A DNA stretch of 64,000 nt from Streptomyces avidinii (GCF_014650695.1 NZ_BMVL01000002.1:300721-364720); one strand, 5' to 3'. Shown: positions 26,494-35,329, numbered from the stretch's first letter. Notes: a model not told the origin generated them from the sequence alone. Numbers and translations are program-made.

Positions 26494-28797
26494 CTACGTC
26501 GGCGGGGGGCCGGGATGATGCGCCAGCCATTGCTGCAGTTCACGGTGCCGGAACTGGTAGGCGGCGCCCGAGAGGCGCAGCAGCCCGGCGGCGCATGCCC
26601 AATCCAGGAAGACCCCGAGCCTCCATGGCAGATTTCTCCTGGAGCACAGCACGAAAACCAGGTATCGGCGTGCGGATGGGGCACCAAACCCGACGCCGAC
26701 CATGAGCCCGAGCGCCAGCCCGTATCCGAGCGCGGCCATGAGTCCGTCCCAGGGCCCCCAATCGAGCCCGGTCCGGATTCCGAGCGCGAGCCCGGCCGCG
26801 AGCCCTGCCGTGAGTCCCGCCGCGAGTCCTCGCAAAAGATCACTATGGATGACGTCACGAGGCCGGGCACTCGTTGACGGCTCAGGCCCGATGGCACGGG
26901 TGAGCCCGACCAAGAGCCCGACCATGAGCCCGAGATAGATCCCAATAATGAGCCCGTACAGGGACCCGTACATGAGCCCGAATGTGATCCAGTACACGAC
27001 TCCGACCGTCAGTCCGGCCACGAGTCCTCGCAAAAGATCGCTATGGATGACGTCACGAGGCCGGGCACGCAGTGACGGCTCGGATCCGATGGCCCGGGTG
27101 AGCCCGGCGCCGAGCCCGACCGCGAGTCCCAACGTGAGCGCGCCCTTGAGCCCGGCCTTGAGCCCAGTCGCCAGGTCGAACGCGAACCCGGCCGCGAGCC
27201 CGTACAAGAACTGGGCCGCGAGCCCTTGCGCGAACCCGAACCCGAACCCGGCCGCGAGCCCGGCCGCAAGATCGCGGCATCCGGCTTTGGTGCGCAGGCG
27301 CCCCCAGCGCACGCGCCCGGGTGGATCCACCCAAGCCCGTGCCGCATGGCAGCCAGCCACGACGGGGGCCACAACGCACATCGTGACCAGTCCAATAACA
27401 CTGCTGGTCAATGCCAGGGGTAGCGGAAGCAGAACCGTGAGCGCCGTCAGCATGGCGTCGATGGCGCGCACCCTTCGGGGTCCAGCAAGTGGCCACAACT
27501 GGTGCAGGACCAGGTCGGTGCGGGAAATGGCGCCCACCCCTGCCGGTGCTCCCGGGATGGCCGTTGGTTTGTCCAGGTGGGCGGCAAGGCGGACCAACCA
27601 GCGGTGGACATCATCCGGGGCGTAGGGCCGACGTGGGCGGGGGTGAAGGGCGGTGGCCGCGGGAACGAAGCGGGCCAGCAGATGTTCGTCGAGGTCGGAG
27701 GGGCTGGTGTGGCGGAGGAGGTCGCAGGGGTCGCCGTGCTGGGCATAGACGGTGGCGGCCAGGCTCAGCCGCCACGGCGTGGACAAGGTCGTGGCCAGCG
27801 TCCCGCGGGAATCACCGTCCAACGCTTCCAGCACCGGCTGCCACCGTGCGGGGTCGGGGGCACGGTGGATCAGGTAGGCACGGGCGGACGCAGGGGTGAG
27901 GTGGTCAATGTCGATGCGGGCCGCATCGAAGAGCCGGGTATGGCTACGTACGGCTTCGTAGTGACGGGTGCGACACGTCAAGATCACCGGCCCAGCAGCC
28001 CGGCCGCTCTGGTATCCGTTGAGCGCGTTCAGAGCGGCCTGGGCGCGCGGGGCTTCGGGAGAGGGGGTGCCGTCAGGAGCGGTGGCATCCATCTCGTCCA
28101 GTCCGTCCAACACTGGCAGCACGCGGCGCTGGCGGATGAGTTCCTCGGCCTCTTTGGCCGGCCAGTCGTAGACGTCCACCAGATGGCGTGCGAGCCACTC
28201 GGGCAGGGGGATGCTCGTGTCCCACTCGGCCAGCGACAGGCGCACCGGGACTGGGTCCCCCTCCTCCCGCCCCTCGATGAGGGCCAGCATCAACTCCAGT
28301 GCCAGCACGGTCTTGCCCGCCCCCGGCGCGCCGGTGACCACCAGCCGGCGCGGACAGGTGCGACGGAAGTATGAGGCCACATCCGGGAGGGCCGGCGTTC
28401 CCTCGAACAAACGCCCGGCGTCGGCCGGGGCCACTGCGGCCCGCCCCGGCTCCGGGTGGAGGCTGAAGGTCAGATTGATCATCTGGGTGTCGTCCCCGAT
28501 CAGTTGCCGCCATTGCCGCTGCCCGTCCTCCTTCACCTGCTCGGCCAAGGTCGACGCCCAAACGCGGGCCAGCTGCGCCAGGTCACCCGGAGGGGGCCGC
28601 CGCAGGCCCGACACCGCGACCAGGGCGCCCACCACCCCGAGGGGTAGCCCGATCAAACCCGCGATACCGCCCGCGTCCAGGCCGCCCTGGGCCAGCTGCA
28701 CCCCCACATACAGCAGACTTGCCGCCACTAGCAGCCCGCCCACCCCGACAAACCATGTCCGCCACCGCCGGTACCCGCGGCCGCCGATCTCCGCCAT
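26494..28797 (-). CDS. Membrane-associated NACHT-type NTPase
   Basis: 767 residues from the ATG at 28797. Two N-terminal hydrophobic segments (about 14-35 and 45-64) precede a NACHT P-loop domain with Walker A GAPGAGKT (156-163) and Walker B VLPVLDGLDEMD (226-237). A sensor-like ILTCRTRHYEAV follows. The C-terminal third (about 490-740) is a long series of Gly/Ala/Leu membrane-like helices with AGL-type periodicity, and contains a 66-residue unit present twice. It ends in a polar tail (FRHRELQQWLAHHPG). NACHT NTPases in bacteria are often signal-transduction or phage-defence proteins. Nothing beside it proves a defence role, and no toxin domain is visible. Confidence 0.85.
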   Translation of the reverse strand: MAEIGGRGYRRWRTWFVGVGGLLVAASLLYVGVQLAQGGLDAGGIAGLIGLPLGVVGALVAVSGLRRPPPGDLAQLARVWASTLAEQVKEDGQRQWRQLIGDDTQMINLTFSLHPEPGRAAVAPADAGRLFEGTPALPDVASYFRRTCPRRLVVTGAPGAGKTVLALELMLALIEGREEGDPVPVRLSLAEWDTSIPLPEWLARHLVDVYDWPAKEAEELIRQRRVLPVLDGLDEMDATAPDGTPSPEAPRAQAALNALNGYQSGRAAGPVILTCRTRHYEAVRSHTRLFDAARIDIDHLTPASARAYLIHRAPDPARWQPVLEALDGDSRGTLATTLSTPWRLSLAATVYAQHGDPCDLLRHTSPSDLDEHLLARFVPAATALHPRPRRPYAPDDVHRWLVRLAAHLDKPTAIPGAPAGVGAISRTDLVLHQLWPLAGPRRVRAIDAMLTALTVLLPLPLALTSSVIGLVTMCVVAPVVAGCHAARAWVDPPGRVRWGRLRTKAGCRDLAAGLAAGFGFGFAQGLAAQFLYGLAAGFAFDLATGLKAGLKGALTLGLAVGLGAGLTRAIGSEPSLRARPRDVIHSDLLRGLVAGLTVGVVYWITFGLMYGSLYGLIIGIYLGLMVGLLVGLTRAIGPEPSTSARPRDVIHSDLLRGLAAGLTAGLAAGLALGIRTGLDWGPWDGLMAALGYGLALGLMVGVGFGAPSARRYLVFVLCSRRNLPWRLGVFLDWACAAGLLRLSGAAYQFRHRELQQWLAHHPGPPPT
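26823..26912 (-). repeat. Direct repeat copy 1 within the NACHT gene
   Basis: Near-identical to 27021-27110, offset 198 bases. Both copies encode the segment PRDVIHSDLLRGL followed by AGLT, preceded by LTRAIG-EP. The 198-base spacing keeps the frame and gives a 66-residue duplication. Confidence 0.85.
27021..27110 (-). repeat. Direct repeat copy 2 within the NACHT gene
   Basis: Partner of 26823-26912. The two are nearly identical in the first 50 bases (for example CGAGTCCTCGCAAAAGATC) and diverge gradually after that, which fits a fairly recent tandem duplication or gene conversion inside the membrane region. Confidence 0.85.
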
Positions 28798-28903
28798 GTT
28801 GTGATCATGACCGCCCCCAGTGATGCCGGGGGTTCGCCATGCCGGAAGGCCAAAGGGCGTAAACACCCTCGGCGTACCGTAGGGGCGGATACGTCCTGAC
28901 AGA

Positions 28904-29125
28904 TCACCTGAACCCACGGGTACAGACCCGGAAGGCACAGCGAAGGCCTTGGGTTCCCTCCGGCGCCGTCGCCAGGTCCAGCCGCCCGTCCTCGAGGACG
29001 AGTTCACCGAGTTTTCCGCACTGCGCGCACCGGACGTACGTCACCGCGCCGGGCGCCGCATACCGAACGGCAGTTGCTCCACCATCTCCATGCCATGCCC
29101 AACGCAGCCAGGTCACGCCACACAC
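28904..29125 (-). CDS. Possible small CxxC zinc-ribbon protein
   Basis: 73 codons. The central part VRCAQCGKLGELVLEDGRLD has a CxxC knuckle, and the tail has two further cysteines (LRCAFRVC), enough for a zinc ribbon. The same module, including its DNA sequence, recurs at 31420-31483. No clear ribosome-binding site precedes the first ATG, and the real start may be an internal one. It could be a genuine small gene or a relic of one. Confidence 0.35.
   Translation of the reverse strand: MCGVTWLRWAWHGDGGATAVRYAAPGAVTYVRCAQCGKLGELVLEDGRLDLATAPEGTQGLRCAFRVCTRGFR
28970..29033 (-). repeat. 64-base dispersed repeat, copy 1
   Basis: Imperfect copy of 31420-31483, both in the same orientation; blocks such as CGCCAGGTCCAGCCG and ACGAGTTCACCGAGT are identical. 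Both read RCAQCG-LGELVL--GRLDLA on the minus strand. Confidence 0.7.
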
Positions 29126-29362
29126 CGTCGAACGGGCCGGCGTCCTGTGCCGCGACGTTCACGGCACGCCAGTTCGGCGCGGGCGCGGCCGAGGCGTCGC
29201 TGCGGATTGGCTGTGCGGGCGCTGCTCAACCTCGTCCAAGCTCGCGGCCATCCATCCCCCTCGCGTCCAGCTGACTACTCTCCTACTCCAATTTCGGCCA
29301 GAATGGCCGGATAGTCGCAATGCGTTTTGCCTGGATGGAAGCCACCCGAGTCGGAGCGGAGC

Positions 29363-29680
29363 TCAAGACTGCTCGACTTCCGTCATGAGGAGGCGCAGGG
29401 TCGGGGCGTGCTTCCCGGCGAAGGGGACGGCGTAGTCGGAGGTCTGCTCGTAGGGGCCAGCCCGGTCGAACATGCGCCGGTCGTCGGCGAGAAGGGTGCG
29501 TGCGGTGGTGTGGTCGCCGCGGAGGGCGTGGGCCTTGCCGAAGACGGCGTTCAGCAGACCCAGGGACGGCCGGCCGCCGATGGCCGTGGCCTGGTCGGCG
29601 AACACGTCCGCGACCGGGAGGGCGGCGGGACTCTGACCCCGCCACGGTGACCGGGGCGTGAACTTGGCGAGACGACCTAG
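29363..29680 (-). pseudogene. C-terminal fragment of a TPR-type regulator
   Basis: The minus-strand frame reads RLAKFTPRSPWRGQSPAAL, then VADVFADQATAIGGRPSLGLLNAVFGKAHALRGDHTTARTLL and on to EVEQS and a stop at 29363. This is the tetratricopeptide C-terminus typical of Streptomyces XRE-type regulators. The DNA-binding N-terminal part is absent: the frame runs into the stop codon of the YcxB-like gene at 29677. It is a truncated relic, possibly cut by the event that brought in the neighbouring sequence. Confidence 0.55.
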
Positions 29681-30222
29681 CCGCGGCGCAGCCGGGAATC
29701 GAGGACCGCGCCGAGGAGTTCGGCGTCGGGTGCGGTCAGCAGGCGTTTGGGCAGGATCATCACCCAGTTCCTCAGGCCGGTTCTGCCCACGACGGCGTAG
29801 AGGTTCGGGGTCTCGTGATACCGCGACATCTCATCCCAGCCCAGGCGTTTGATGTCCGCGCCGTCGAGGAGAGCCGCGATACCCGTGCCGTCGACGACGC
29901 AGTCCGCGCCCTCGTGGGCCCGCTGGGCCCGCAGGGCATGCGTAACGATCCTCCGGGGCGCGAGCAGGGCGAACACAATCGCGTAGACGGCGGCCGCGGC
30001 CATGAGGCCGATGTTGACCGAGCCGCCCTCGGCGTCGACGCGCACACCCAGGAGCGCGATGAAGAGCGCGCCGGCGGCAGCGAGCCAACGCAGTCGCCGA
30101 AACGTTCCCGCAGCCTTCAGCCCCTCACGGAGCTCGCTCTTCTCCACACTGCCCGTGAACCGCAGGACGGCCTCGCCCGTGAGCCGGGCCTGCTGCGGCT
30201 GTCGTATGTTGATGTCTTCCAC
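29677..30222 (-). CDS. YcxB-like membrane protein
   Basis: 181 residues from the GTG at 30222 (VEDINIRQPQQARLTGEAVLRF). Two adjacent membrane helices (about 43-60 and 70-90: LAAAGALFIALLGVRV and IGLMAAAAVYAIVFALLA) are followed by a soluble YcxB-like domain with VVDGTGIAALLDGADIKRLGWDEMSRYHETPNLYAVV and a LPKRLL end segment. This architecture is standard for YcxB-family proteins, whose role is unknown. The frame is open further upstream, but that part lies opposite the transposase relic and has no family similarity. Confidence 0.8.
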   Translation of the reverse strand: MEDINIRQPQQARLTGEAVLRFTGSVEKSELREGLKAAGTFRRLRWLAAAGALFIALLGVRVDAEGGSVNIGLMAAAAVYAIVFALLAPRRIVTHALRAQRAHEGADCVVDGTGIAALLDGADIKRLGWDEMSRYHETPNLYAVVGRTGLRNWVMILPKRLLTAPDAELLGAVLDSRLRRG

Positions 30223-30247
30223 AGGCGCGGAGCATAGCGCTCCGCCG

Positions 30248-30397
30248 GTGATCGACGCGATCGCGTGCAAGTACCGCACCGGAACGCCGTGGATGGAGCT
30301 GCCCGAACACTTCGGATCGTGGAAGGGCGCCCACAACCAACTGTGGAAGTGGGCCGCCAACGGCACCCGGGAGAAGCTCGTTCACTCATGCGGGTGA
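30248..30397 (+). pseudogene. IS5-type transposase N-terminal fragment
   Basis: The plus-strand frame reads VIDAIACKYRTGTPWMELPEHFGSWKGAHNQLWKWAANGT, the DUF4096-type N-terminal domain of IS5-family transposases. Only about 48 codons remain before a stop; the catalytic DDE part is missing. The 3' end overlaps the MerR gene end by a few bases. It marks a past insertion between the YcxB and MerR genes. Confidence 0.75.
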
Positions 30398-31288
30398 TTC
30401 GTGGGCGGCGATTTGTCCGGCCAATTCCATGCAGCGCAGGCGGGCCGGGGAGAAGTCGTAGGGCATCTTTCCGGTGGCTTCGAATGCGCTCATGGACTCT
30501 TGCCCCCCACCGGAGCTTTGGCATGCCTCGCCCTCGCCCTCATCTGCGGTAGCGGGGTGCAAAGCGTCCCAGGAGCCGCAGAGTGCATCGTCGCTTTGCC
30601 CCAGGCCGGAGTCCTCGATGACGGCCAGGAGCACCTCTTCGAAGGCGTGCCGTTCGGCAGCCACCTGGGCCACGCGGGGGTCATCGACAGCGATCGTGTC
30701 ATCGAGTGCCTCCTCGGCGGCATCAACACGGTCGGATTCTTCCCGCAGGTCCGAGTGGGTGGCCAGGGCGATGAAACGGGTGGCCTGGAGGGCTGCACCG
30801 AGCGGGCCGAAGATCCGCTCGGTGACCAGCAGGCTGTCCAGGTCCGCCCGGCGCAGGGAGCCCTCGGGCAGGCTCGTGAGGCGGCTGGTGACGAGGTCGG
30901 AGAGCAGGCCCATCCGGCTGCCTTCGGTGCGCATGCGCTGCACGGCAGTCCGCTGCCGCCGCAGTTCTCCCTCCTGGGCGACGAGGGTTTCCTCCAGCCG
31001 TTCCAGGATGCCCGCGATGCCGTGGTCGCTGTCGGCACCGGCAGAAGCCGTGTCGGCGAAGGCGTCACGGATGTCGTCCAGGGCGATCCCGGCATCGGCC
31101 GTCTTGCGGATCCACAGGAGCCGGATCATGTCTTCGTAGCCGTAGCGGCGGCGGTCGTCACCGCCCCGCTCGGGCTCGGGGAGCAGGCCGATCTCGTGGT
31201 AGTGACGGATCGCCCGTGGTGTGGTGCCCACGAAGGCCGCCGCGTCACCGATTCTGACCTGGCGCGGCGGGATGAAGGACGAATACAT
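30386..31288 (-). CDS. MerR-family transcriptional regulator
   Basis: 300 residues from the ATG at 31288. The MerR winged helix occupies about residues 8-78 (VRIGDAAAFVGTTPRAIRHYHEIGLLPEPERGGDDRRRYGYEDMIRLLWIRKT). A coiled-coil dimerisation helix follows (ERLEETLVAQEGELRRQRTAVQRM), then a long, acidic helical C-terminal domain (about 140-300) that probably senses a ligand. That domain is much larger than in metal-sensing MerR proteins and has no clustered Cys/His metal site. The target is not evident, and no divergent partner gene lies close. Confidence 0.88.
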   Translation of the reverse strand: MYSSFIPPRQVRIGDAAAFVGTTPRAIRHYHEIGLLPEPERGGDDRRRYGYEDMIRLLWIRKTADAGIALDDIRDAFADTASAGADSDHGIAGILERLEETLVAQEGELRRQRTAVQRMRTEGSRMGLLSDLVTSRLTSLPEGSLRRADLDSLLVTERIFGPLGAALQATRFIALATHSDLREESDRVDAAEEALDDTIAVDDPRVAQVAAERHAFEEVLLAVIEDSGLGQSDDALCGSWDALHPATADEGEGEACQSSGGGQESMSAFEATGKMPYDFSPARLRCMELAGQIAAHESPA

Positions 31289-31419
31289 GAGCAGGGCCTT
31301 CCTCTGGGGGCGGGACGTGGGTCCACCGGACCACATGCCGCTACGGAAGGTGCAACTCCAGCCGCTCCGCCCGGCATCCGTGCCAGGAGACGCATGTCCC
31401 TCTGCGCGGCCCGAGCCAT

Positions 31420-31483
31420 CGCCAGGTCCAGCCGGCCGCCGCCCAGGACGAGTTCACCGAGTATCCCGCACTGCGCGCACCGA
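31420..31483 (-). repeat. 64-base dispersed repeat, copy 2
   Basis: Partner of 28970-29033. The minus strand encodes RCAQCGILGELVLGGGRLDL without the extra cysteines of copy 1, so this is probably a fragment. Confidence 0.7.
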
Positions 31484-31573
31484 CGGCGGCCTGCTGGACG
31501 GTGCCGCCCTGCTCCGCGTCGCGGAGACGGTCCTCCCGCCGTCCCGGGGTGGCCCCCGCCCGGCTCACGCACC

Positions 31574-31622
31574 GGCCCGACCCGGACGCGGGCCCGACCC
31601 GGACGCGGGCCCGACCCGGCCG
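31574..31622. repeat. Short GC-rich tandem repeat
   Basis: The 17-base unit GGCCCGACCCGGACGCG occurs twice in tandem, followed by a partial third copy merging into a GGCCGGGGCCC palindrome. It lies just after the end of the FG-GAP gene and could act in transcript termination. Confidence 0.6.
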
Positions 31623-31675
31623 GGGCCCGCGGGCGGACCCGCGCCGTCGCTCTCAGCGGCCCGGGACCGCGGGGA

Positions 31676-33448
31676 TCAGAGCATGTTCTTGTAGATGTTC
31701 CACCCGGTGCCGAACTTCACCCGGGGGGCGAAGGTCGCGGTGCCGGTCTTGCCCGTCGAGGTGTACCTGTACACGACGCCTCCCGGAAGGCGGGCCATCA
31801 GGTCGCCCTTGCTGTCGCCGTTGATGTCGCCCGGGACGAACAGCGTGTCGTACTGGTTGAAGCCGCTGCCGACCTGCTCCCGGGCGGCGAACGGCGCGCC
31901 GGCCGTACCGGTGCCCTTGTAGAGGAAGAGGCCACCGGCGGTGTCCCGGGCGAGCAGGTCGGGCCGCCCGTCCCCGGAGTAATCGCCCGCGCCGACGAGG
32001 GTGTTGTAGCCGTTCCAGCCGGTGCCGACCTTGATGCGCGTGCCGAACTTCGTGTAGGGCAGGCCGTCACCGGGGTGCAGCCACAGGACGCCGGCGGAGT
32101 CACGGCTGACCAGGTCGCCCTTCCCGTCGCCGGTGAGGTCGCCGGGGCCGGCCATCATGGTGTAGTTCCACGACGTACTGACCTTCACGCCGCGGACGTA
32201 GAGGTCGGTGCCGATGTTCTGCACGTAGCTGGCGTGGTTGTGGCTGTTGAGGCCGGTGGCGTACGTGTTGCGGGAGCCGGGTGCCTCCTTGCCGGCCTCG
32301 TACGGCGGCGAGTAGTAGGCGCTGTTGGCCAGGGCCTGGTACTTGACCAGGACGTTGTCGGCCTGGGTCATCACGTTCTGGCCCTTGCCGAAGAGCGATG
32401 TGGTGCCCGCGCCGACGATGAATTTGTTGAGTTCGTAGCCGCTACCGAAGTAGGCGGGTGCGGCGAACTTGCCGCCGCCGATCGACTTGAACCAGTACTC
32501 CACGCCGTCGTGGTTGCGGGCGAGCAGGTCGCTGCGGCCGTCGCCGTCGCCGTCGTCCGAGCCGGTGATCACGTTGTACGTGTTCCAGCCGGTGCCGACC
32601 TTGACGCCGGGCTTGAGCGGGGCGGTGGCGCTGCCGGCTCCCTTGTGGAACCACAGCTCGCCGCTCAGGGTACGGGTGAGGACGTCGCCGATGCCGTCGC
32701 CGTCGACGTCGTTGGCGCCCACGACCTGGTCGTAGATCCCCCAGCCGGAGGCGACCTTGACCCGCGAGTTGAAGGGCTTGCTGACCGTCCCGGTACCGGT
32801 GTACAGCCACAGGTCACCGGCGGGGTCCCGGGCCAGCAGATCGGGGCGGCGGTCGCCGGTCAGATCGCCGGTGGCGATGAGGCGGTTGTAGATCTGCCAG
32901 CCGCGGCCCGACCACAGGGGCGCCGAGGTGCTCTTCACACCCGCCTCGTAGAGCGTGAGCACGCCGTCGAAGGTGAGCGACAGGAGTTCGGGCTGGGTGG
33001 TGCCGCCGACGTCGCCCGCCGGAAGCAGGTCCTTGAACGAGGCTTCGGGATCCGGATCGGTCTTGAGGACCGTGTAGTCGCTCCAGGCCTTGATCGACGA
33101 CAGGTAGACGGCCGTGACCTGGTCGTACTCCATGACGATCATGTCGCTGACGCCGTCGCCGTCGACGTCGTGCCGCGGCTTGGCGGCAGCGGCCACCTGG
33201 GCCGGGACCCGGGCCGGCATGACGACGGTCGGGCGCCCGTGGCCGCGGGCCACGGCGGACGGTCCCGGCGCCGGCACGGCCGGGCTCGGCACGGCCAAGC
33301 TCGGCGCGGCGGCACTCGGCGAGCCCATGCTCGGCGCGGCGATGCTCGGCGCGGCGGCCAGGGCGCCGACGGCCAGGGCGAGAACGCCCCCGGCGGCCAG
33401 GGCGCGCAGCCGTCTGCGCTGCGGTGACGTGCGGTGCAATGTAGTCAA
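31676..33448 (-). CDS. Secreted FG-GAP/VCBS repeat protein
   Basis: 590 residues from a TTG at 33448, preceded by the strong site AGGGGGG; an ATG at 33490 is the alternative. The signal sequence (LRALAAGGVLALAVGALAAAPSIAA) is followed by an Ala/Pro/Ser linker with short repeats. The rest is built of about 40-50-residue FG-GAP-type units, each with a calcium-loop motif such as DVDGDGVSDMIV, DLTGDRRPDLLARD, DVDGDGIGDVLTR and DINGDSKGDLMAR. These would fold into beta-propeller domains outside the cell, probably binding Ca2+ and other proteins or polysaccharide. No catalytic domain is present. Confidence 0.85.
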   Translation of the reverse strand: MTTLHRTSPQRRRLRALAAGGVLALAVGALAAAPSIAAPSMGSPSAAAPSLAVPSPAVPAPGPSAVARGHGRPTVVMPARVPAQVAAAAKPRHDVDGDGVSDMIVMEYDQVTAVYLSSIKAWSDYTVLKTDPDPEASFKDLLPAGDVGGTTQPELLSLTFDGVLTLYEAGVKSTSAPLWSGRGWQIYNRLIATGDLTGDRRPDLLARDPAGDLWLYTGTGTVSKPFNSRVKVASGWGIYDQVVGANDVDGDGIGDVLTRTLSGELWFHKGAGSATAPLKPGVKVGTGWNTYNVITGSDDGDGDGRSDLLARNHDGVEYWFKSIGGGKFAAPAYFGSGYELNKFIVGAGTTSLFGKGQNVMTQADNVLVKYQALANSAYYSPPYEAGKEAPGSRNTYATGLNSHNHASYVQNIGTDLYVRGVKVSTSWNYTMMAGPGDLTGDGKGDLVSRDSAGVLWLHPGDGLPYTKFGTRIKVGTGWNGYNTLVGAGDYSGDGRPDLLARDTAGGLFLYKGTGTAGAPFAAREQVGSGFNQYDTLFVPGDINGDSKGDLMARLPGGVVYRYTSTGKTGTATFAPRVKFGTGWNIYKNML

Positions 33449-33674
33449 GATCCCCCCTGAGGATCGAGCCGTGGGGCTCTGCCCTGGCACACGTCATGTG
33501 TGTGTCCCCGGGATCACGCATCCGTGCATGAACGGCCCCCCGCTTCCGTCCGTGCGCGCTAAGCCCCCGTCGCCGACATTCACGTCGGATCTATCACTCC
33601 GGTTCCCGTTCCCGGCACATCAGTTGGGCTTCCCGCACCGGGCGTGTGAGGACGACGTGCGGCGCGTCCCCTTC

Positions 33675-33800
33675 TCAGGGGCCGGTGGTCAGGTGCACGT
33701 GGACGGTCTTGCCGCCCTCGGGGAACGGCCGGACCTCCACCCCGTCAGCCAGCCGGTTCATCAGCAGCCAGCCGTACCCCTACCCACCATCGGTGCCGCC
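33675..33800 (-). pseudogene. C-terminal relic of an anti-sigma-type ATP-binding protein
   Basis: The minus strand reads GYGWLLMNRLADGVEVRPFPEGGKTVHVHLTTGP and then TGA at 33675. This is the G3-box and final strand of Streptomyces HATPase_c regulators (RsbW-like). An in-frame TAG at 33780-33782 interrupts it just before this segment, and the rest of the domain is not found upstream. Confidence 0.55.
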
Positions 33801-34213
33801 GTCGGCCGGCCGGCGCCGGCGCGGCGGTCCGGCCGGCGTCCCCTGGCGTCGACGCCGCGCATGACCAGGCCTTCTTCACCGCCCGCTCCACCGGCGCCCG
33901 AGCCGCCCCGACCAACCCGGCCAGGCCGCCACCACCGCTTCGGCGAACGGATCGACCGCGGGCGGCCCGGCAGGTTCGGGGGTGGACACGGACCGGGCTG
34001 CTTCGCAAGGGGTCAGCGGGCCTTGCCCCTGCCCGGCTTGGGCGGACCGGAGGCATACGCAGTACCCGGTAACGTCCGCCGGCCCGGCCGGGCCCCCTTC
34101 GCCGCCGCTTCGCGAGGACGCCGGCGCGGCCAGGCCGGGCCGCTTGGGTGGCCCGAGGCGGCACGGGTCCCGGAGCGCGGCACGCCATCGGCCAGCGGGC
34201 CGCGAACAGCTCT

Positions 34214-34302
34214 TTCGGCACCGCGGTGCAGGAGCGTCCGCCCGCGTGGGAGGACAGAAGGGGCCCGACCGGCCGGGGGGAGGGCTGGTCGGGTCCGCGC
34301 CC
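34214..34302 (+). repeat. Dispersed ~90-base repeat with hairpin, copy 1
   Basis: Matches 56329-56419 in the same orientation with few changes, from TTCGGCACCGCGGTGC to GGTCCGCGCCC. It contains an internal inverted repeat, GGGCCCGACC (34261-34270) against GGTCGGGTCC (34287-34296), which would fold into a terminator-like hairpin. Confidence 0.75.
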
Positions 34303-34506
34303 AGCGGATGGCCTCGCCGCGGCTGACCGGCCGCCCCCACCCGGCCGGGAGCACCTCGGTCAGGTTTCGGGGCAGGTCCTCCGTCGCCCACGCAGCGGCG
34401 CGTCGGACGTCGGCCCGGTGCGTCTGGTCCACGAGCGGGTCACGGGTAGATGGCGGCGGCCGGGACGACCTCGACTCGACCTTCTGGTGTCCGCGCAGAC
34501 GGAACC

Positions 34507-34914
34507 TCAGTCCTGAGGCCGCACGCCGGACCCGTCGCTGTGGCCCAGGCGGGAGAGGACCTTGGCATACACCATGGTTGCCGCAGCGGTAACGGTCGCC
34601 AGGGACGCCAGCGCGAGGATGCCCACCAGTGCGGGCCACTGCCGCCACTGGTCGCTGCGGCAGACTCTGTCCTGAGGCGACGGGTCGCCGAGCGGGCCCT
34701 GGCACACAGCGCGGGTCCCCTTGTATGAGGAAATCTCGGGGCCGTAGTCGGCGACCATCAGGAAGATGAAGCATCCCCAGATCAGCAGGGCAAGGAGCAT
34801 CCAAAAGATCGACCATCCCTCAATGCGGCGCGCGTCCCGGGTCGTCCTCTCAGCCTGCTCTGGTGCGGTGCCTTCAAGAACCGACACCTCCAGAGGCGTC
34901 TCGTCGGTTGCCAT
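34507..34914 (-). CDS. Small membrane protein with two transmembrane helices
   Basis: 135 residues. A polar N-terminus (1-33) is followed by helix 1 (about 34-55, IFWMLLALLIWGCFIFLMV), a loop containing two cysteines (AVCQGPL and DRVCRSD) that could form an extracellular disulfide, and helix 2 (about 93-115). Third-position G/C is less extreme than in the neighbouring operon. No family was recognised. It is encoded 18 bases downstream of the next small membrane-protein gene in the same direction, so the two are probably co-transcribed. Confidence 0.7.
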   Translation of the reverse strand: MATDETPLEVSVLEGTAPEQAERTTRDARRIEGWSIFWMLLALLIWGCFIFLMVADYGPEISSYKGTRAVCQGPLGDPSPQDRVCRSDQWRQWPALVGILALASLATVTAAATMVYAKVLSRLGHSDGSGVRPQD

Positions 34915-34932
34915 TCTTCCCCCTTCCTACTC

Positions 34933-35232
34933 TCAATCAATGATCAGCAGTCCATCACAACCTGATCGCGCACCCTGGACTGATGTCCCCGGCCAGGGTG
35001 TGGGGGCGCTCGCCGGTGGTGGCCACGAGCGTTCGTATCGTGGCGGACTCGATGTGGGCGCCGGCTTCGGTGCGAACGGGCCTGCCCGGTTCGCCATGAG
35101 GAGCAGCATGGTCACGGCAAGGAGTGAGGTAACGATGATCAGGGTGAGCCCGATGGGATTGCGCGGGTTGTAGTAGTACCTCTGGGTGCCCCACTTGCTT
35201 CGCTTGAACACCGGCTCACGGTCGTAGTTCAC
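34933..35232 (-). CDS. Conserved small Streptomyces membrane protein
   Basis: 99 residues. The N-terminal KRSKWGTQRYYYNPRNPIGLTLI block is followed by one membrane helix (about 28-47) and a Pro-rich tail. The WGTxRYYYNPxNP pattern is one I recognise from small actinobacterial proteins of unknown role. The tail after about residue 60 is low complexity and may be longer than in relatives. It lies upstream of, and in line with, the two-helix gene at 34507. A GAGGGGA site precedes the ATG. Confidence 0.7.
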   Translation of the reverse strand: MNYDREPVFKRSKWGTQRYYYNPRNPIGLTLIIVTSLLAVTMLLLMANRAGPFAPKPAPTSSPPRYERSWPPPASAPTPWPGTSVQGARSGCDGLLIID

Positions 35233-35329
35233 CTGGCATCCCCTCGTTTCGCGTCTCCTCCGCTCGCACCCTTGGGGCCTGCTCCCTGGCCGGGTCCGGC
35301 CGGGCAGGCCCCAAAGGATGCGAGAGCAG

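Larger units (their letters stand above)
28798..29362. other. Largely non-coding region upstream of the NACHT gene
   Basis: Contains the NACHT promoter region, a possible small zinc-ribbon ORF (28904-29125) and a 64-base repeat. Nothing else is supported. Confidence 0.4.
31289..31675. other. Intergenic with repeats
   Basis: Holds the second copy of the 64-base repeat (31420-31483) and a short tandem repeat (31574-31622). No complete gene is supported. Confidence 0.5.
33449..34506. other. 1-kb region without intact genes
   Basis: Holds the FG-GAP promoter region, a relic of an ATP-binding protein (33675-33800) and the dispersed repeat at 34214-34302. A minus-strand stretch at 34300-34450 is protein-like (DVRRAAAWATEDLPRNL) but has no start or stop of its own and runs into the repeat. 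Confidence 0.45.

Noticed and set aside
30401..33427. Plus-strand frame of about 1000 codons opposite the MerR and FG-GAP genes
   Set aside because: It is an antisense shadow; the minus-strand genes have clear domains, and the FG-GAP repeats generate the long open antisense frame.
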